Positions 10,166 to 21,381 of a DNA stretch of 64,000 nt are shown here, piece by piece (the stretch's first letter is position 1; every line of letters starts with the position of its first letter). The position numbers and the translations under genes were made by a program. The notes under the pieces are model-generated. The model was not told the DNA's origin, made no database searches, and was given only the letters and a program-made list of their open reading frames with translations. The stretch is from Arion vulgaris. Taxonomy: Eukaryota; Mollusca; Gastropoda; Stylommatophora; Arionidae. The stretch lies in NCBI GenBank assembly GCA_020796225.1, contig CM036765.1:6048805-6112804 (forward strand), written 5' to 3'.

Positions 10166-10204
10166 GTCAATTTAGCAACTAATAATCAATAACACAAGGC
10201 GAGG

Positions 10205-10256
10205 GTCTCTCTTTCTCGCGTGATCACCGCTTAGACTGATGTACCAGATTTTCACA
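10205..10256 (-). mobile_element. SINE S2 3' fragment
   Basis: Reverse complement of the S2 end: CTGGTACATCAGTCTAAGCG followed by GTGATCACG and a GA-rich stretch. Confidence 0.6.
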
Positions 10257-10479
10257 TGCATTCTGCTGTTGTTATTGTCCCTCCGTACAGCTTCTCATTT
10301 ATTTTGATATTTTCCGGCCAGGTTTCGTTTCTCAAGCCTACTAGCAGTGGACAGTCTTGCAGTAGGTGCACTGCCGTCATGACCGCCTGCTCGCAGTGGC
10401 ACAGGCTAGTTGTGCCAATTGTAAATTTGTTATGCAGATTATGTCGGAGTCTGTTATGGCCGGTACGGAGGCGGAACAT
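10256..10479 (-). pseudogene. LINE-R type C-terminal fragment
   Basis: A minus-strand frame of 75 codons reads RLRTGHNRLRHNL, LCHCEQAVMTAVHLLQDCPL and LRNETWPE. This is the Cys/His-containing tail that follows the RNase H domain in several LINE families. It is 5'-truncated. A plus-strand relative lies at 20765-21005. Confidence 0.75.
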
Positions 10480-10795
10480 GATAACTTGTTTGCTACGGGA
10501 CAGACCATACTACCCATCTTTGGCGCTGTGATGAGGGATGTCTTGCGACTACTTCTCTCTGTATGGCCATCCGATGGTTGCTTTAGCAGGCGAGGGTCTG
10601 ATAAAAACTACGGCGGCAAAGAACATTAATTGGTTATTTGTTATTAATTGGTTATTGACAGAACCTCGCTCTGCAGCAATGCTACGGAGTTCGTGCACCG
10701 TTGACTGGTCCTCCAGAAGATCAGACAAGAAACAGAACATTAAAGAAACCCAGAATTTGTCTTTATGGGAGGCCGGAGAAATATTTTTAACCGAG
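10480..10795. other. Unassigned sequence
   Basis: Short frames on both strands. A stretch near 10670 (GCTACGGAGTTCGTGC) resembles part of 56950, too short to define a family. Confidence 0.35.
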
Positions 10796-10814
10796 TTTTT
10801 TTTTTAGGTGAGTG
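10796..10814 (+). promoter_or_regulatory. Recursive-splice-like site 1
   Basis: Ten T residues are followed directly by AG and GTGAGTGG, so a 3' splice-site pattern and a 5' splice-site pattern meet at 10807/10808. This is the ratchet-point layout known from long introns. No transcript evidence is available. Confidence 0.25.
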
Positions 10815-10944
10815 GGATGATAGTCAAGATCTGGGGAAAATCTTGATACATGATAACGATGATAATCCTTTTATTTACCATGTGATATAATAGAGAATAC
10901 GGGTTCAGATTCACATTTTTCCTTGTTAGAAAAAAATGATTACC

Positions 10945-11100
10945 CGATGGATGTTTGGGTCAACATCTCGTTAACGGTCTTTACTTCCCAGCACTTTTCT
11001 AGTACCCGAGTGTAGGTCGAGCATGGATCATGGTCCGAATTGAACCCAGACCACAGGAACAAGAAGCGAGTGCACTATCCCCTACGCGATCCTGGCATTC
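10945..11100 (-). mobile_element. tRNA-headed SINE S8, copy 1
   Basis: On the minus strand GCGTAGGGGATAGTGC (A-box-like) precedes GGGTTCAATTC (B-box-like). The downstream body (GTCTTTACTTCCCAGCACTT on the plus strand) matches 33835-33985. Confidence 0.6.
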
Positions 11101-11224
11101 ACATGTTAACAAGGCTGAGGTAGTTATGATTCTGAAGAGTCAAATCTAAGCTTAAATGATCACAAGAACACAATAAATGGTGTATTATTGATGTAGGTAA
11201 CGGTTATTAACCAAGCAAACGACA

Positions 11225-12315
11225 AGTCGTTCTCTCTGGGTGAAATCCTACTTCAAGAGGTAGAATCGTATACATTCTTGAGCAGTAATATAGGCAAAGA
11301 GGGTGGAACAGATAGAGATGTCAAAATAAGAATACAGAAGGCAAGAGGAACTTTCATTGCATTGACAAACATTTGGAAGTCTAAAGAAATCAAATCTAGA
11401 ACAAATATTCGGATATTTAGCTCTAATGTTAAAGTATTTCTACTGTCTTCTTCTTCTTCTTTCTCGAATCCTGTATGCCTCACAGCGTCAGGTCAGGAAG
11501 AGATTTCTAAAACGGGCCCTAGTATGCTCTTCGTAGATAGTCTCTTTCGTCGCCTCTGTTATCTCTGAGGTCCATCTTTTGCGTGGCCGGCCTTTTGCTT
11601 TGTACCCATTGTATCGGAGCAGCATTGCTCTTTGGGGTGCACTGTCTGATGGTAATCTGCTTACGTGACCGAACCATTTAATTTGTTGTTTCTTGATGAA
11701 GTCTAGTACTGATGTTGTACCCACTTTTTCCTGATGTCTTCATTTCTCAACCGGTCTCTTCTTGTTACACCCAGCATTCTGCGTAGACACTTCATCTCTG
11801 TTGTGACTAGTTTTCTTCTATCGTTTGTTGTCAGCGTCCAGGTTTGGCACTGGTAACATAATGTGGGAGAAAGATTGTGTTGAACATTGCGCATTTCTAC
11901 TGTATGGGTCAGAAACATGGAGAACTACTAAAATAATAACGCATAAATCGTAAACATTCATCAACTGGTGTCTGGGCAGAATAGAGGAACTGAGATGGTA
12001 TAATTGGATAATGAGGAGCTTATGGAGAGAGAAAGACAGATTCCAGTGAACAAAGAGGTTTAAAAAAACGCTGGCGCTGAATAGGAAGCACTTTGTGAAA
12101 AAGGAGGGGAATATAACAAGAAGGATCCTTTTTTGGAACCCGCAGGGACAGTGAAAGAATTGGATGCCGAGTAATACATGGAGACGGGATTTGGAGGCAG
12201 AGATAAACGATATAAAGAAGAGCTGAAAGGAGCTGTATGGGATAACTAGAGATATGAAGACTTAGCATGAGTTAAATGAGGGCATATGCCCCAATCTGGG
12301 GTAAAAAGGCAGAAA
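11225..12315 (+). mobile_element. LINE-A 3' fragment, split by LINE-B
   Basis: The first part (11225-11446) encodes YTFLSSNIGKEGG and KARGTFIALTNIWKSKEI, matching LINE-A near 6790-6900. The second (11893-12315) carries GSETWRTT, a WNPQG-like segment and the last ELEAEIN-type stretch, then GAGGGCATATGCCCCAATC. It is 5'-truncated and frameshifted. It holds a single copy of the segment that is amplified at 35542-37574. Confidence 0.82.
11447..11892 (-). mobile_element. LINE-B 3' end inserted in LINE-A
   Basis: Minus-strand frames read LRRMLGVTRRDRLRNEDIRK, then FIKKQQIKWFGHVSRLPSDS and GYKAKGRPRKRWTSEI, then a GAAGAAG tail at 11447-11460. It is flanked by ATTTCTACTGT at 11436-11446 and 11893-11903 (11-bp duplication). 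Two frames are needed to read it through. Other copies: 26640, 30250, 45395, 49385, 50545. Confidence 0.88.
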
Positions 12316-12331
12316 GAGAGGTAATCGTTCG

Positions 12332-12545
12332 TGGGACGGATTAGCGTAGTGCATAAGTGGTGGCTACATCGACTCGGACACAAGAAGGTTGTGGGTTCAA
12401 TCCCACACTCAACTGTCTACACGTGAGGAAAGGAATTGGCCTTACTACTTCTTGCACAATACGTGGTAGAAATGTGAAATTACTTCACACCCTAATGGGG
12501 GAACCTCTGAAGTCGGACAATGCACACCTGTATTGTCATGGACAC
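12332..12545 (+). mobile_element. tRNA-headed SINE S6, copy 1
   Basis: GGATTAGCGTAGTGCATAAG resembles an A box and GGTTCAATCCC is a good B box about 50 bp later, followed by CACACTC...CTACACGTGAGG. Related units form a tandem run at 54090-55095. Confidence 0.7.
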
Positions 12546-12659
12546 TGATCATAAGGAAAGCAGGCGTTCAGGCAAAAATTCGTCAAAAGCTCCATACCAG
12601 GTGTTTGACTACGCCTGAATTCATAGCCGGCGAAAGCAGCAGAAGAAGAAGAATACTCT

Positions 12660-13310
12660 AAGGTCTGAAAAGCCTACGGGAAGTTTAATTTATAGAAAAT
12701 CACTATGACCCTGAAAGACATATTTTGAGAATCGTTGATCTGGACAATGTAAACAAAAAATGTTATCAATTTAAGATGTCGGTCGAGAAAGATAACAAAC
12801 ATTAAATAAAGAAAAAACATGAGATCTTAATCCATAAAAGTCAGCTAAAGTGTGTTGTGTGTATGTTTAGACGAGCGTGCGTGCGTGTTAGAGAAAGGGA
12901 GAAAACTGAAATAAAACACAGAATTGAGTTAAGTATTTCTAATATCAAGTCGAAGTTTTCTCCCCTTAATCAACTTATTTTATGAAATTACCCGCTAAAA
13001 GTTACACAACTTTTTCTTTTCCCGAAACGACAACACAGTCTTTTTTTAATGAAAGAACCACAACTCTCCAACAAAAGATTCCAATATTAGAGAGATTGTT
13101 CGTCTTTCAAATAGGGAAATATTCCTCTCTCGGAATATAATAAAGATTCGCCTACGCATACTGACCTGAATTCTAGAAAATCAGGCATCGATATTTATAT
13201 ATTATGGTATTCGGATACATATATTTGAAACTATGACTTTCTATCTCTGTCAACACAATAAACAACAGTCACCAACATCAGCGTAAGAAAGAAAGTTGTC
13301 ACATAACCTT
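12660..13310. other. Unassigned AT-rich sequence
   Basis: No family, RNA gene or long frame recognised. A GAA-rich patch at 12638-12652 may be a tail of the preceding element. Confidence 0.4.
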
Positions 13311-13560
13311 ACTTGAATTACATTGAGAAACAAAGAATGAAGTGGTTTGACAACTTAATAAGAATGCATCCAAACTCCACAGTATACAGAGTCTTCTACA
13401 AGGGAACATCAGGAAAGAAGACGAGATGAAGACTACGAAAAAGATGGTTAGATGACATGGCAGAATCCTGTCAAAGAGCAAAAATAACAATTACCCAAGC
13501 CACCAGAACAGCGCAAAACAAAAACAGAAAACAATGACACTGGGTAACAACCCGGTAGCA
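13311..13560 (+). mobile_element. LINE-H-like 3' fragment
   Basis: It contains IEKQRMKWFDNLIRMHPNS, then RWLDDMAESCQRAK and TQATRTAQNK, the C-terminal pattern of this group. The inverted relative is at 57085-57270. Frames are broken. Confidence 0.7.
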
Positions 13561-13689
13561 GTGTGACAACAAATTAAGAAGATATTTGAAACTGGCAACA
13601 CTACAGTTCCAAGTACAAGTAAATGTAAATGGAAGCAAATATTGAACACAAGTTTTGTTGTCTTTTTTGTGTATTTGTAAATGTGTATC

Positions 13690-14226
13690 CTCACATCTGA
13701 TAGTAGACTGGATAGAGAGATCGAAACTAGAATCCAGCAAGCCAACAGCATTACATACCAGCTTACCCTAATCTTGAAACACCTAACAATTCCAGTAGAG
13801 ACTAAAAGACAGATTATAAATGCAATCTTCATATAAAATACTGCGCTACCAGTGTTAAACATGGGCACTGACAAAAGAACAAGAAAGGAAAATTACCACA
13901 TGCGAAATGAGATCCTTGAGGAATGCGGTAAATAAAACAAGAAGAGACCATATAAGAAATTAGGAAATTAGATGAACAGTCAGAACAACAACTGCCATTA
14001 GATTCATTGAAAAACAGGGACTCAAATGGTTTGGCCGCTTGCTGGGAATGCACCTGAATACACCAGTTTCAAGAGCGTACAACCTGAAAATGGAATCATC
14101 CAGAGGAAGGGACAGACCAAGATAAAGATAGATTGATGGAGTTACAGACATCTTAAAACTCCACAATACTACAGCATATCAAGCGACCGAGCGTGCACTA
14201 TCTCGGAAAAGGATCATCAGTTAAAC
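13690..14226 (+). mobile_element. LINE-H 3' fragment
   Basis: The plus strand reads IETRIQQANSITYQL, a degraded region around TDKRTR, then a stretch equivalent to KWFGRLLGMHLNTPVSRAYN, and VTDILKLHNTTAYQATERAL. It matches the inserted LINE at 2830-3196. Several frames; not functional. Confidence 0.78.
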
Positions 14227-14345
14227 ATGTGACTCTTAAAGGCAAACAGCAGAGAAAAACAGAACGGATTGTTTAAAAGCTAGTTTAAATTTGGGCAAAA
14301 TCTTATCCGTCGAAATCTCGGTTGCCAATGTTCTAGTTTTTAAAG

Positions 14346-15055
14346 CAATGTTCTAGTGTAGGAGCGGAAGGGGATAAGCGTTGCCACCAAGCTGAAAGTT
14401 TACCGGGCCATAGTGTTAACCATGCTGCTATACGCCAGCGAGACATGGACAGTGTATAGCAGACACGCCAGAAAACTAAATCACTTCCACCTAACGTGTC
14501 TACGCAGACTACTTAAAATAAACTGACAGGACAAAATTCCAGATAGCGAAGTCCTCATAAGAGCAAAGATCGCAAGCTTCAACACCATGTTAAAGAAGGC
14601 CCAAGTGAGAATGGACCGGTCACATTGCTCGTATGCCTGATAAACGCATCCCAAAATAGGTGACTTATGGCGAGCGTGAAGGGGGAAAACGTTCAAATTG
14701 GTGTACAGAAAAAATGCTTTAAAGACACTCATGGAGACAAAGTGTCTCTGAAATTCATCGATATAGACACCACGTGCTGGTAATCCTTGCCGCAAGATCG
14801 CCAAATGTTGCGCTGTAACAACACACGAGGTTCTTGTATAGCTGAGAATAAAGCCGTTAAGGCGCAGAGAAAAGGAGCTGCGCGAAAAAACAGAACACAC
14901 AACAATCACGTGTCTAACCTTGATCATGTATGCCCCAACTGTGGAAGAGGATTGTGTTAATTCCAGGAGTGGACTCTATAGTCATCTCCGCATACACCAG
15001 AGAGGTGCAGCTGCACACGTCTGGTACTGTTGTCAACATTTCTTGCGATGGACGG
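14346..15055 (+). pseudogene. LINE-Z C-terminal region with zinc-finger-like end
   Basis: Reading across frames gives ATKLKVYRAIVLTMLLYASE, LKINWQDKIPDSEVL, RWTGHIARMPDKRIPK, then a basic spacer and a final CPNCGRGL...SGLYSHLRIHQ (about 14930-15002). That end has the Cys-x2-Cys ... His-x3-His layout of a C2H2-like finger. This arrangement ends a widespread invertebrate LINE group. The catalytic domains are absent, so this is a 5'-truncated copy. At least three frame changes occur, one inside the finger. Confidence 0.82.
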
Positions 15056-15394
15056 TTATTATTAGTTTTAAAGCATTCTAAAATTAGAAAAAATAACAAT
15101 TCACTGATGTTTGTGTTTAAAACTACATATATATTTCCTATGTAGTGGTCACCAATGGCAAAGCTTATAACAAATTGCTCTAGTGACGACGTGCCGTGGA
15201 AGTTACGGAATTCGACTCAGTTTGGATCGAAATTATGGGTGTGCACACGGTACGTGGTTGGACTACAGAAGATCATGATCGTTTACTTGGTGGTCTAAAT
15301 TACAAGTACCTCTGATAAGGAAGTAAGGCTCGTCTGAATGGTGAGGGAAACAGGTCATAAGGAAAACAAGCCTTCACACAAAGGTCTCTCAGAG
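15056..15394. other. Unassigned sequence
   Basis: Nothing recognised. Confidence 0.4.
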
Positions 15395-15715
15395 GCGAAG
15401 TGTTAGTCGACATAAATATATGGATAAAAACAGGACAGAAACCCAAGATGACCAAGGTTACGGGGGGGAATGACAATGGGTCAAGCATACATTACAGACG
15501 ACACATCCGAGTGTCACTAGAAAATCATTTGAGTGGAACCCGCACGGAAAATGGAAAAGTTGTCTCCACAAACAGACCTGGACATCTTGAGGAACTGAGG
15601 GATGGTGGACTGTCCTGGGAAGCAATAAAGAAAACAGCCAGAGACTGGGGAAAGTGACGAAATCTGGTGAAGCCCTATGCTTCACAAGGAGCAGAGATAA
15701 ATAAGTAAGTAATAT
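15395..15715 (+). mobile_element. LINE-G 3' fragment, copy 1
   Basis: It encodes a tail reading LEELRDGGLSWEAIKKTARD and GAEINK, preceded by a GTRTENGK stretch. The same tail is present at 62320-62635 and in the minus copy at 50960-51400. Confidence 0.78.
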
Positions 15716-15802
15716 TATTTTCAATGATCACAGCTGACTTCATAGCGGGCGAATGAAATACTCATATATATTATCTGATTTCTGTCAACAAAACGGAATA
15801 GA

Positions 15803-16246
15803 TTGACTGATTGATTGATAGGACCATCATCATTGCACTTCGGTGAGTAATCATGTGTGCTCCGATCTCTTTCTTATACTGGGAGATTTCAGCTGCATGC
15901 ACGAACTCTGTAGCACCAGCAAGGGTTCCCGATGTAATTTTGAAAATGGTGAAGATATTTTTGTAGGAATTTGATTTTGAATCTTTATTTAAATCAATTT
16001 TACCCTGGCAACCGCTTTCCAGCCTGCTCTTCTCGATTTTGAACTACCAAGGGTTCTTTTACGTGCTCAAATTGAACACGAGACCAATATTTTATCGTTC
16101 TTCTCTGATAGGACTATGAACACGATCTCACCTACACTGAGATTAGGGATCTCTAGAACAATATCCCGATGGCTCCACGAGGGAGCGAACCTGGTACCTT
16201 TGACACTAGACGCGTGGACCTAACCTTTTCGCCACAGATACCTCTG
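15803..16246 (-). mobile_element. SINE S4, full-length copy with target duplication
   Basis: S4 is a 440-bp tRNA-headed family. Read on the minus strand, the head has TGGCG(A)AAAGGTTAGGTCC-like A-box sequence and AGGTTCGCTCCC as B box. The body has GATCTCAGTGTAGGTGAGAT, and the 3' end has AGCACACATGATTACTCACC and a CAAT repeat. ACGGAATAGA flanks it at 15793-15802 and 16247-16256. Confidence 0.85.
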
Positions 16247-16256
16247 ACGGAATAGA

Positions 16257-16625
16257 GCTACCACATATAACTTTCTTCTCGTTCGTACTCGGTATTCTAC
16301 TATTATTTTCTGTCCTCCTACGAACCGACCTCGTTATTCAAAACTCAAAGCCAATTACTGAACTCAAATATCCAATCTGTACTCTTTTTTGCCCCCGTTC
16401 TTGGCAATTGCTGCTAGCTCCCCACTGTGGTTTGCACAGGAGGCAACAATCATATCTTCTGTTTATGTCTACACTTGTCTCCAATTTCTTCCCTCCGTGT
16501 TGTACTTTAGAAACATGTTGGATTATAATAATCATGGACATAAATTTCATCTAGACCGTAGGTTTCCAATTATTTTCGGGCCACCGCCCACTTTGTAAGA
16601 TGTAAATTGTGTACTTACCCTTTTC
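16257..16625. other. Unassigned sequence
   Basis: A 69-codon frame at 16389 has no recognisable features. CCGCCCACTTTG near 16580 recurs near 17690, but no element could be drawn between them. Confidence 0.4.
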
Positions 16626-16636
16626 CTCTTCCATTA

Positions 16637-16928
16637 TAACAGTTTCCTGTTCAAGCAGTTTCCCTCGTTCACAGTTTCCTGTTCAAGCAGTTTCCCTCGT
16701 TCAAGCAGTTTCCTCGTTCAAGCAGTTTCCCTCGTTCAAGCAGTTTCCTCGTTCAACAGCAGTTTCCTCGTTCAAGCAGTTTCGTCAACAGTTTCCTCGT
16801 TCAAGCAGTTTCCCTCGTTCAAGCAGTTTCCTCGTTCAAGCAGTTTCCTGTTCAGCAGTTTCCTCTTCGTTCAAGATTCTCGTTCAAGCAGTTTCCCTCG
16901 TTCAAGCAGTTTCCCTCGTTCAAGCATT
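16637..16928. repeat. 17-18-bp minisatellite
   Basis: About 16 units of CAGTTTCCCTCGTTCAAG, with one-C deletions and a few irregular units. Confidence 0.93.
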
Positions 16929-16984
16929 TTGATATTTTCAATGTAAGTAAACCACTAATGCTACTTTACTGCTTATGCCGTGTA

Positions 16985-17530
16985 AGTATTGAACAAGTAG
17001 TAGGCAATATCATGAACAAGTAGTAGGCAATATGTGGTTCATCGTGAATACGACTTGAACAAGTAGTAGGCAATATCATGAACAAGTACTAGGAAATATG
17101 TGCTTCATCGTGAATACAGCTTGAACAAGTAGTAGGCAATATGTGCTTCATCGTGAATACGACTTGAACAAGTAGTAGGCAATATCATGAACAAGTAGTA
17201 GGCAATATGTGCTTCATCGTGAATACGACTTGAACAAGTAGTAGGCAATATGTGCTTCATCGTGAATACGACTTGAACAAGTAGGCAATATGTGCTTCAT
17301 CGTGAATACGACTTGAACAAGTAGGCAATATGTGCTTCATCGTGAATACGACTTGAACAAGTAGTAGGCAATATGTGCTTCATCGTGAATACGGCTTGAA
17401 CAAGTAGTAGGCAATATGTGCTTCATCGTGAATACGACTTGAACAAGTAGTAGGCAATATGTGCTTCATGGTGAATACGACTTGAACAAGTAGTAGGCAA
17501 TATGAATGCTTCATCGTAATACGACTATTC
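16985..17530. repeat. 43-bp minisatellite with mixed unit lengths
   Basis: The long unit is TTGAACAAGTAGTAGGCAAT plus TGTGCTTCATCGTGAATACG. Interspersed short units of 23 bp repeat only AACAAGTAGTAGGCAATATC. Some units lose one GTA. About 13 long units. Confidence 0.93.
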
Positions 17531-18060
17531 CATCGTAAAATCACGAAAATAATTTATTTTAAAACATATATATTATTAATTTCTTCTATAAAAGCCCCCT
17601 ACCCTAGAATGCCTGAACGGACTCCCCCTTCCTCCAGTTTCTGAACCCACTAACGCCCTCCTTGGAGACTTCAGCGCCCACTGGGAGGCGGTACCGCCCA
17701 CTTTGGGAACCTATGACCAAGAGTCACGCTATTCCTCATTGCTAAAATCAGTTATTTTATATGTCAGATTGCTCGCTTCATGTTCTTATTCATATGGTTT
17801 ATGTTTCTGAATTATATTATTCTTAATGATATGTATTTAGGGAAAGATGTGACATTAGAGTTTTCTGTTTTTTAAACAAATATTATGCTGTATTATGTGT
17901 GAGAGGTAGGCTTATTGATTTAAGTCGGTGGCCAAGTGAACAATGTCTGTTCAAACTAGTATCAGAGTTTCCAGGGGTGTTGGTGTTGATGGTAGAGTAG
18001 GTCACGATAGAAGCAGGTCTGGGTTGTCAACCTTGATGCAAGAGGGGATCTGAGTAGTCA
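17531..18060. other. Unassigned sequence
   Basis: A relatively GC-rich patch (17600-17710) with GGGAGGCGGTACCGCCCAC sits in AT-rich flanks. It may be an end of a DNA transposon, but no partner end or target duplication was found. Confidence 0.35.
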
Positions 18061-18074
18061 ACGTTAATCTCGGC

Positions 18075-18330
18075 GGTAGGTCCGAGTAGTCATCGCTGGT
18101 TCAAGTGGTTGTCCGAGCAGTCATCGCTGGTTCAAGTGGATGTCCGAGCAGTCATCGCTGGTTCAAGCGGATGTCCGAGCAGTCATCGCTGGTTCAAGTG
18201 GTTGTCCGAGCAGTCATCGCTGGTTCAAGTGGTTGTCCGAGCAGTCATCGCTGGTTCAAGCGGATGTCCGAGCAGTCAACAATGATTCAGCGTGGTTCCG
18301 AGTCATGCATGGGGTCATAGCAGTCAACGC
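18075..18330. repeat. 31-bp minisatellite
   Basis: Units of GTCCGAGCAGTCATCGCTGG plus TTCAAGTGGTT or TTCAAGCGGAT recur every 31 bp for about eight copies, degenerate at both ends. Confidence 0.93.
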
Positions 18331-18424
18331 TGATTCAAGTACAAGATTCTGATTCCGTACACAACACTGGACGGCAGGCAAATCAAGTAGTTCAAAAAAG
18401 AAGACTGGTAACCTGGGCAGATGA

Positions 18425-18702
18425 CGCTCAACATCGCGGGAGAGAAGGTTGTCTAAGGGTAGCTACCCTAAAAGAAAATAGCAACCTGCTGCCTTGCAGG
18501 TCGGCTGGGGACAGCCAAAGGCTGACGGAGATCGAACACAGTAAACTCTGGCAAAAACCGGACACATCGCCGAAGGATAACACCAGAGCTCCAAATGGTG
18601 CTGAAGATGTGACGAAACACACCCATGCTAAGGCTGCATAAATTAGATTTCGACATGAAAGAAATTTATGAGGAAATCGAGTACATCAGTCTAAGAGTGA
18701 TC

Positions 18703-18735
<33 letters not shown>
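18425..18735 (+). mobile_element. SINE S2, copy with GA tail
   Basis: It contains GCAACCTGCTGCCTTGCAGG, ACATCGCCGAAGGATAA, CTCCAAATGGTGCTGAAGAT, GCTAAGGCTGCAT, GATCGCGAG and then a (GA)n run (18704-18734). S2 occurs seven times in the window. Confidence 0.85.
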
Positions 18736-18737
<2 letters not shown>

Positions 18738-18961
18738 CTCTCTTTCGTTTTACATGCTGGTTCCAGAATAGGACTCATTTCTTCATTTGGAGGTTCACAG
18801 GAATATGTATCGTTGTCTCCATGCGTTCCTCATGTGTAACACTACAATACCATCACAGCCCCTATATTCTTCATATAAACCAGTTGTATGTCTTGTATTA
18901 GATCGGCAAAACAGAACGGACTCTTATTTGGCGATCACAACAATAGTTATTTACATAGTGG
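18736..18961. other. Unassigned sequence
   Basis: Nothing recognised; a 63-codon frame has no features. Confidence 0.35.
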
Positions 18962-19240
18962 TAAGATTGATTGATTGATTAATAACACAATCATCATTGC
19001 AATTAGGCGAGTAGCCATGTGTGCTCCGATCTCTTTCATATACAGGGATATCTCAGCGGCAGTTCACGAATTCCATAGCACCAGAGAAGGTCTCTTGAGT
19101 GTAATTTAGAAGATATTGAAAATATTTTGTAAGAATTTTATTATTTAATCTTTCTAATGAGCGTTGCCGGCTTTCCAGTCTGCTCTTCTCAATTTTGAAC
19201 TGTCAATATTTCTTTTACGTGATTAAATTGAACATGAGTA
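18962..19240 (-). mobile_element. SINE S4 fragment (3' half)
   Basis: It matches S4 from the CAAT tail (here GATTGATTGATT on the plus strand) through the AGCCATGTGTGCTCCGATCT block to the TGCTCTTCTCAATTTTGAAC block. The tRNA-like head is missing. Confidence 0.78.
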
Positions 19241-19389
19241 AACGATGGTTGATGCTGTCAATATCACCAGTCCGATTTTACTTTCCAGGTCTTCTCTTGT
19301 GTTGATTTTATACTGGCTCAAACTGAGAGCCGTTACAGCAGGAACACAATTCAATCAAATTATGAAATTAAATCCTGGTCTAATCCCGT

Positions 19390-19645
19390 GTGTTGAAGGG
19401 ACGAGCAAGGCGAGCAAAGAATAGTAGTACTGTGACCTTTCAAGGCATGTCGTAAAAGGCGACTGAGGTAGGGGCCTAGGGAAACTACACTAGTAAATAC
19501 AAAGCGTCGTAAAATAGAAATAACGTAATGTGCTGGCCTACTTGTAGATGTATAACTGGCACAATGATCAATTGTTCTTAGGCTCGGATCACATACAAAT
19601 CACAAAGAGTGGTTAACACGTGGTTGATAGAAAACGTTCGAAGAA
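19390..19645 (+). mobile_element. SINE-like S1 copy
   Basis: Nearly complete: GCAAAGAATAGTAGTACTGT, the core at 19449, CGGATCACATACAAATCACA, and the CGTTCGAAGAAGAAG end. Confidence 0.85.
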
Positions 19646-19856
19646 GAAGAAATCGAATTCCTTGTCTTCGAATCAAAAGGACTAACCACTTGAGAAATTG
19701 TCGATGTTCATTATTTTTGAGTCTTCGATAAAGGGAAATAATGGTGAAAATTGTGAACGATACATTGTCGTATATTATTTCCCTTTATCAACTCGAAGAG
19801 ATAACAATGTAAAGCAGTTATGCAATTCATTAAAGAACTAGTTATTCTATTATCTA
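19646..19856. other. Unassigned sequence
   Basis: Nothing recognised. Confidence 0.35.
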
Positions 19857-20150
19857 TCCACAGGTGGAAGATGGAAATGGTTGTCCACTCTTGTCATTAA
19901 GCTTAAGGGTGGGAGCTTTAATTTGCGTTCTAGGGCCTGGTGAGTCGCCATTGTTGAATTATATCCGTGTTTATTTAGTGTGATCTTGATATTGTCTATC
20001 CATCTTTTTCTTGGTCTTTCCTTCACTCTAGTACCAGATTTATTTTTCTGGTATGCTGTTAGTGGTGGTTGGTTGTATTTCATTCTTATTAAATGTTCAA
20101 ACCAATGAATTTGTTCTCTTTCATAAAATAATAACAGATTAAATGTTTTG
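19857..20150 (-). mobile_element. LINE-C 3' fragment, minus copy
   Basis: The minus frame reads EREQIHWFEHLIRMKYNQ, VKERPRKRWIDNIKITL and MATHQALERKLKLP, the basic C-terminal patch of LINE-C. It lies head to head with the plus copy starting near 20140. Confidence 0.8.
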
Positions 20151-20405
20151 GACACCTGATAAGAAGGACCTGGTATCGCCTAGCACATGGAGCCACACAG
20201 AAAAAGTATAATGTGTACAAAGCAAGATGAAGACCACGCAAAAGATGAAGCGAGGGCATCAAGAACAGCTTTACGAAAATGAATATCAGGTTTACAAAGT
20301 GCCTTAACAGAAGCACACACAAGATCACTACATCCCCTCCTCAACTCTCCCCCACCAACACTTCTATACTGAAGTAAATATTGGAAGAGAAGAAGAAGAA
20401 ATGGA
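20150..20405 (+). mobile_element. LINE-C 3' fragment, plus copy
   Basis: It carries the CACGCAAAAGATGAAGCGAG block, TTTACAAAGTGCCTTAACAG, and the shared LINE-C end AACACTTCTATACTGAAGTA followed by a GAAGAAG tail (compare 23690-23728). Confidence 0.78.
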
Positions 20406-20461
20406 ATCAAACAACGTTTCTAGACCACTATTTCAATTTGATCACCGCAAGAGCACTCTCT

Positions 20462-20745
20462 TAGAGGTCTATGTGGCGTAGAGGTTAGGTGCTTGCCTCG
20501 CCTTCCAAAGGTACTCGGTTCGCTCCCTCTTGGATCTCCATTAGGATATATATTTTTTAGAGATCTGTGATCTCAGTGTAGGTGAAATCGAGTTCCTAAT
20601 CCTATCGGAGACCGATGATAAAACGTAAAGTTTCCGTGTTCAAGTTGAGCAAGTAAAAGAACAATTTTCAGTTCACAATCGATAAGATAAGGCTGGAATG
20701 TTGCTGCTCAGGCAAAATTCGTTGGAAAAAATTCTTACAAACATA
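20462..20745 (+). mobile_element. SINE S4, plus copy with clear tRNA-like head
   Basis: TGTGGCGTAGAGGTTAGGTG (A box region, about 20472) and GGTTCGCTCCC (B box, 20518-20528) are at tRNA-like spacing, followed by GATCTCAGTGTAGGTGAAAT. The 3' third is missing. Confidence 0.83.
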
Positions 20746-20764
20746 TTTTAATTATCTTCAATGA

Positions 20765-21005
20765 CACCAGTGACTCTGCAGGGTGTCCAGTTTCTATCAA
20801 GATGGAATAAGTAAACAGCCTCTGCACAGTGTCAGAGGCGGACAGACACCAGAACATATCCTGCAAGACTGTCCTCTCCTGGGTGAATAAAGCAACATGT
20901 GGCCACATCCAGTGACCTAAAACTAAACTCATGGAACTTGACAGACTTGTAATATAGCCATTTGAGAGGTCCACAGTAAATTAAGAGCATGACCAGAGAT
21001 CGCTG
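20765..21005 (+). pseudogene. LINE-R type C-terminal fragment
   Basis: One frame contains TPEHILQDCPLLGE with the His/Cys pattern of the region after RNase H. Downstream frames are broken. It resembles the minus-strand fragment at 10256-10479. Confidence 0.6.
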
Positions 21006-21381
21006 AAGAAAAAGAAGAAGTACACTGCTAATGAGAACTTCATTTGTAAGAAATAAACCAGAGCACACATGTTTACTCACTGATGTGTAGTGATGATTGT
21101 CCTATCACTCAATCACGAGGTCTAACACAATCTTCATAGACCATCTTCACGACTCGAAGAATACATGAAACAAACTGTAATAGAACTACAATAGAAGACA
21201 TATTTTAATAATATTTGTTGGGCCGCAAAAAATAGAACAAGGGGAACATAAAAGAATAAATAAATCATCATCAAGTGCCATGTTAGCAGAACTATGTTAT
21301 CATGTTCTTTCTCAACTCTTTGTCTCCTGTTTTAACTATGCTTGCTACTCAGTGTCTGTTTAGAATAGTTTTATCTTTTAT
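21006..21381. other. Unassigned AT-rich sequence
   Basis: Nothing recognised. Confidence 0.4.

Noticed and set aside
16570..17710. A DNA transposon bounded by the repeated CCGCCCACTTTG
   Set aside because: The two motifs are in the same orientation, no target duplication was found, and the interval holds two unrelated minisatellites.
19857..20405. Twin-priming (5' inversion) of a single LINE-C insertion
   Set aside because: Both halves include the same C-terminal region and belong to different variants, so they are two separate fragments lying head to head.
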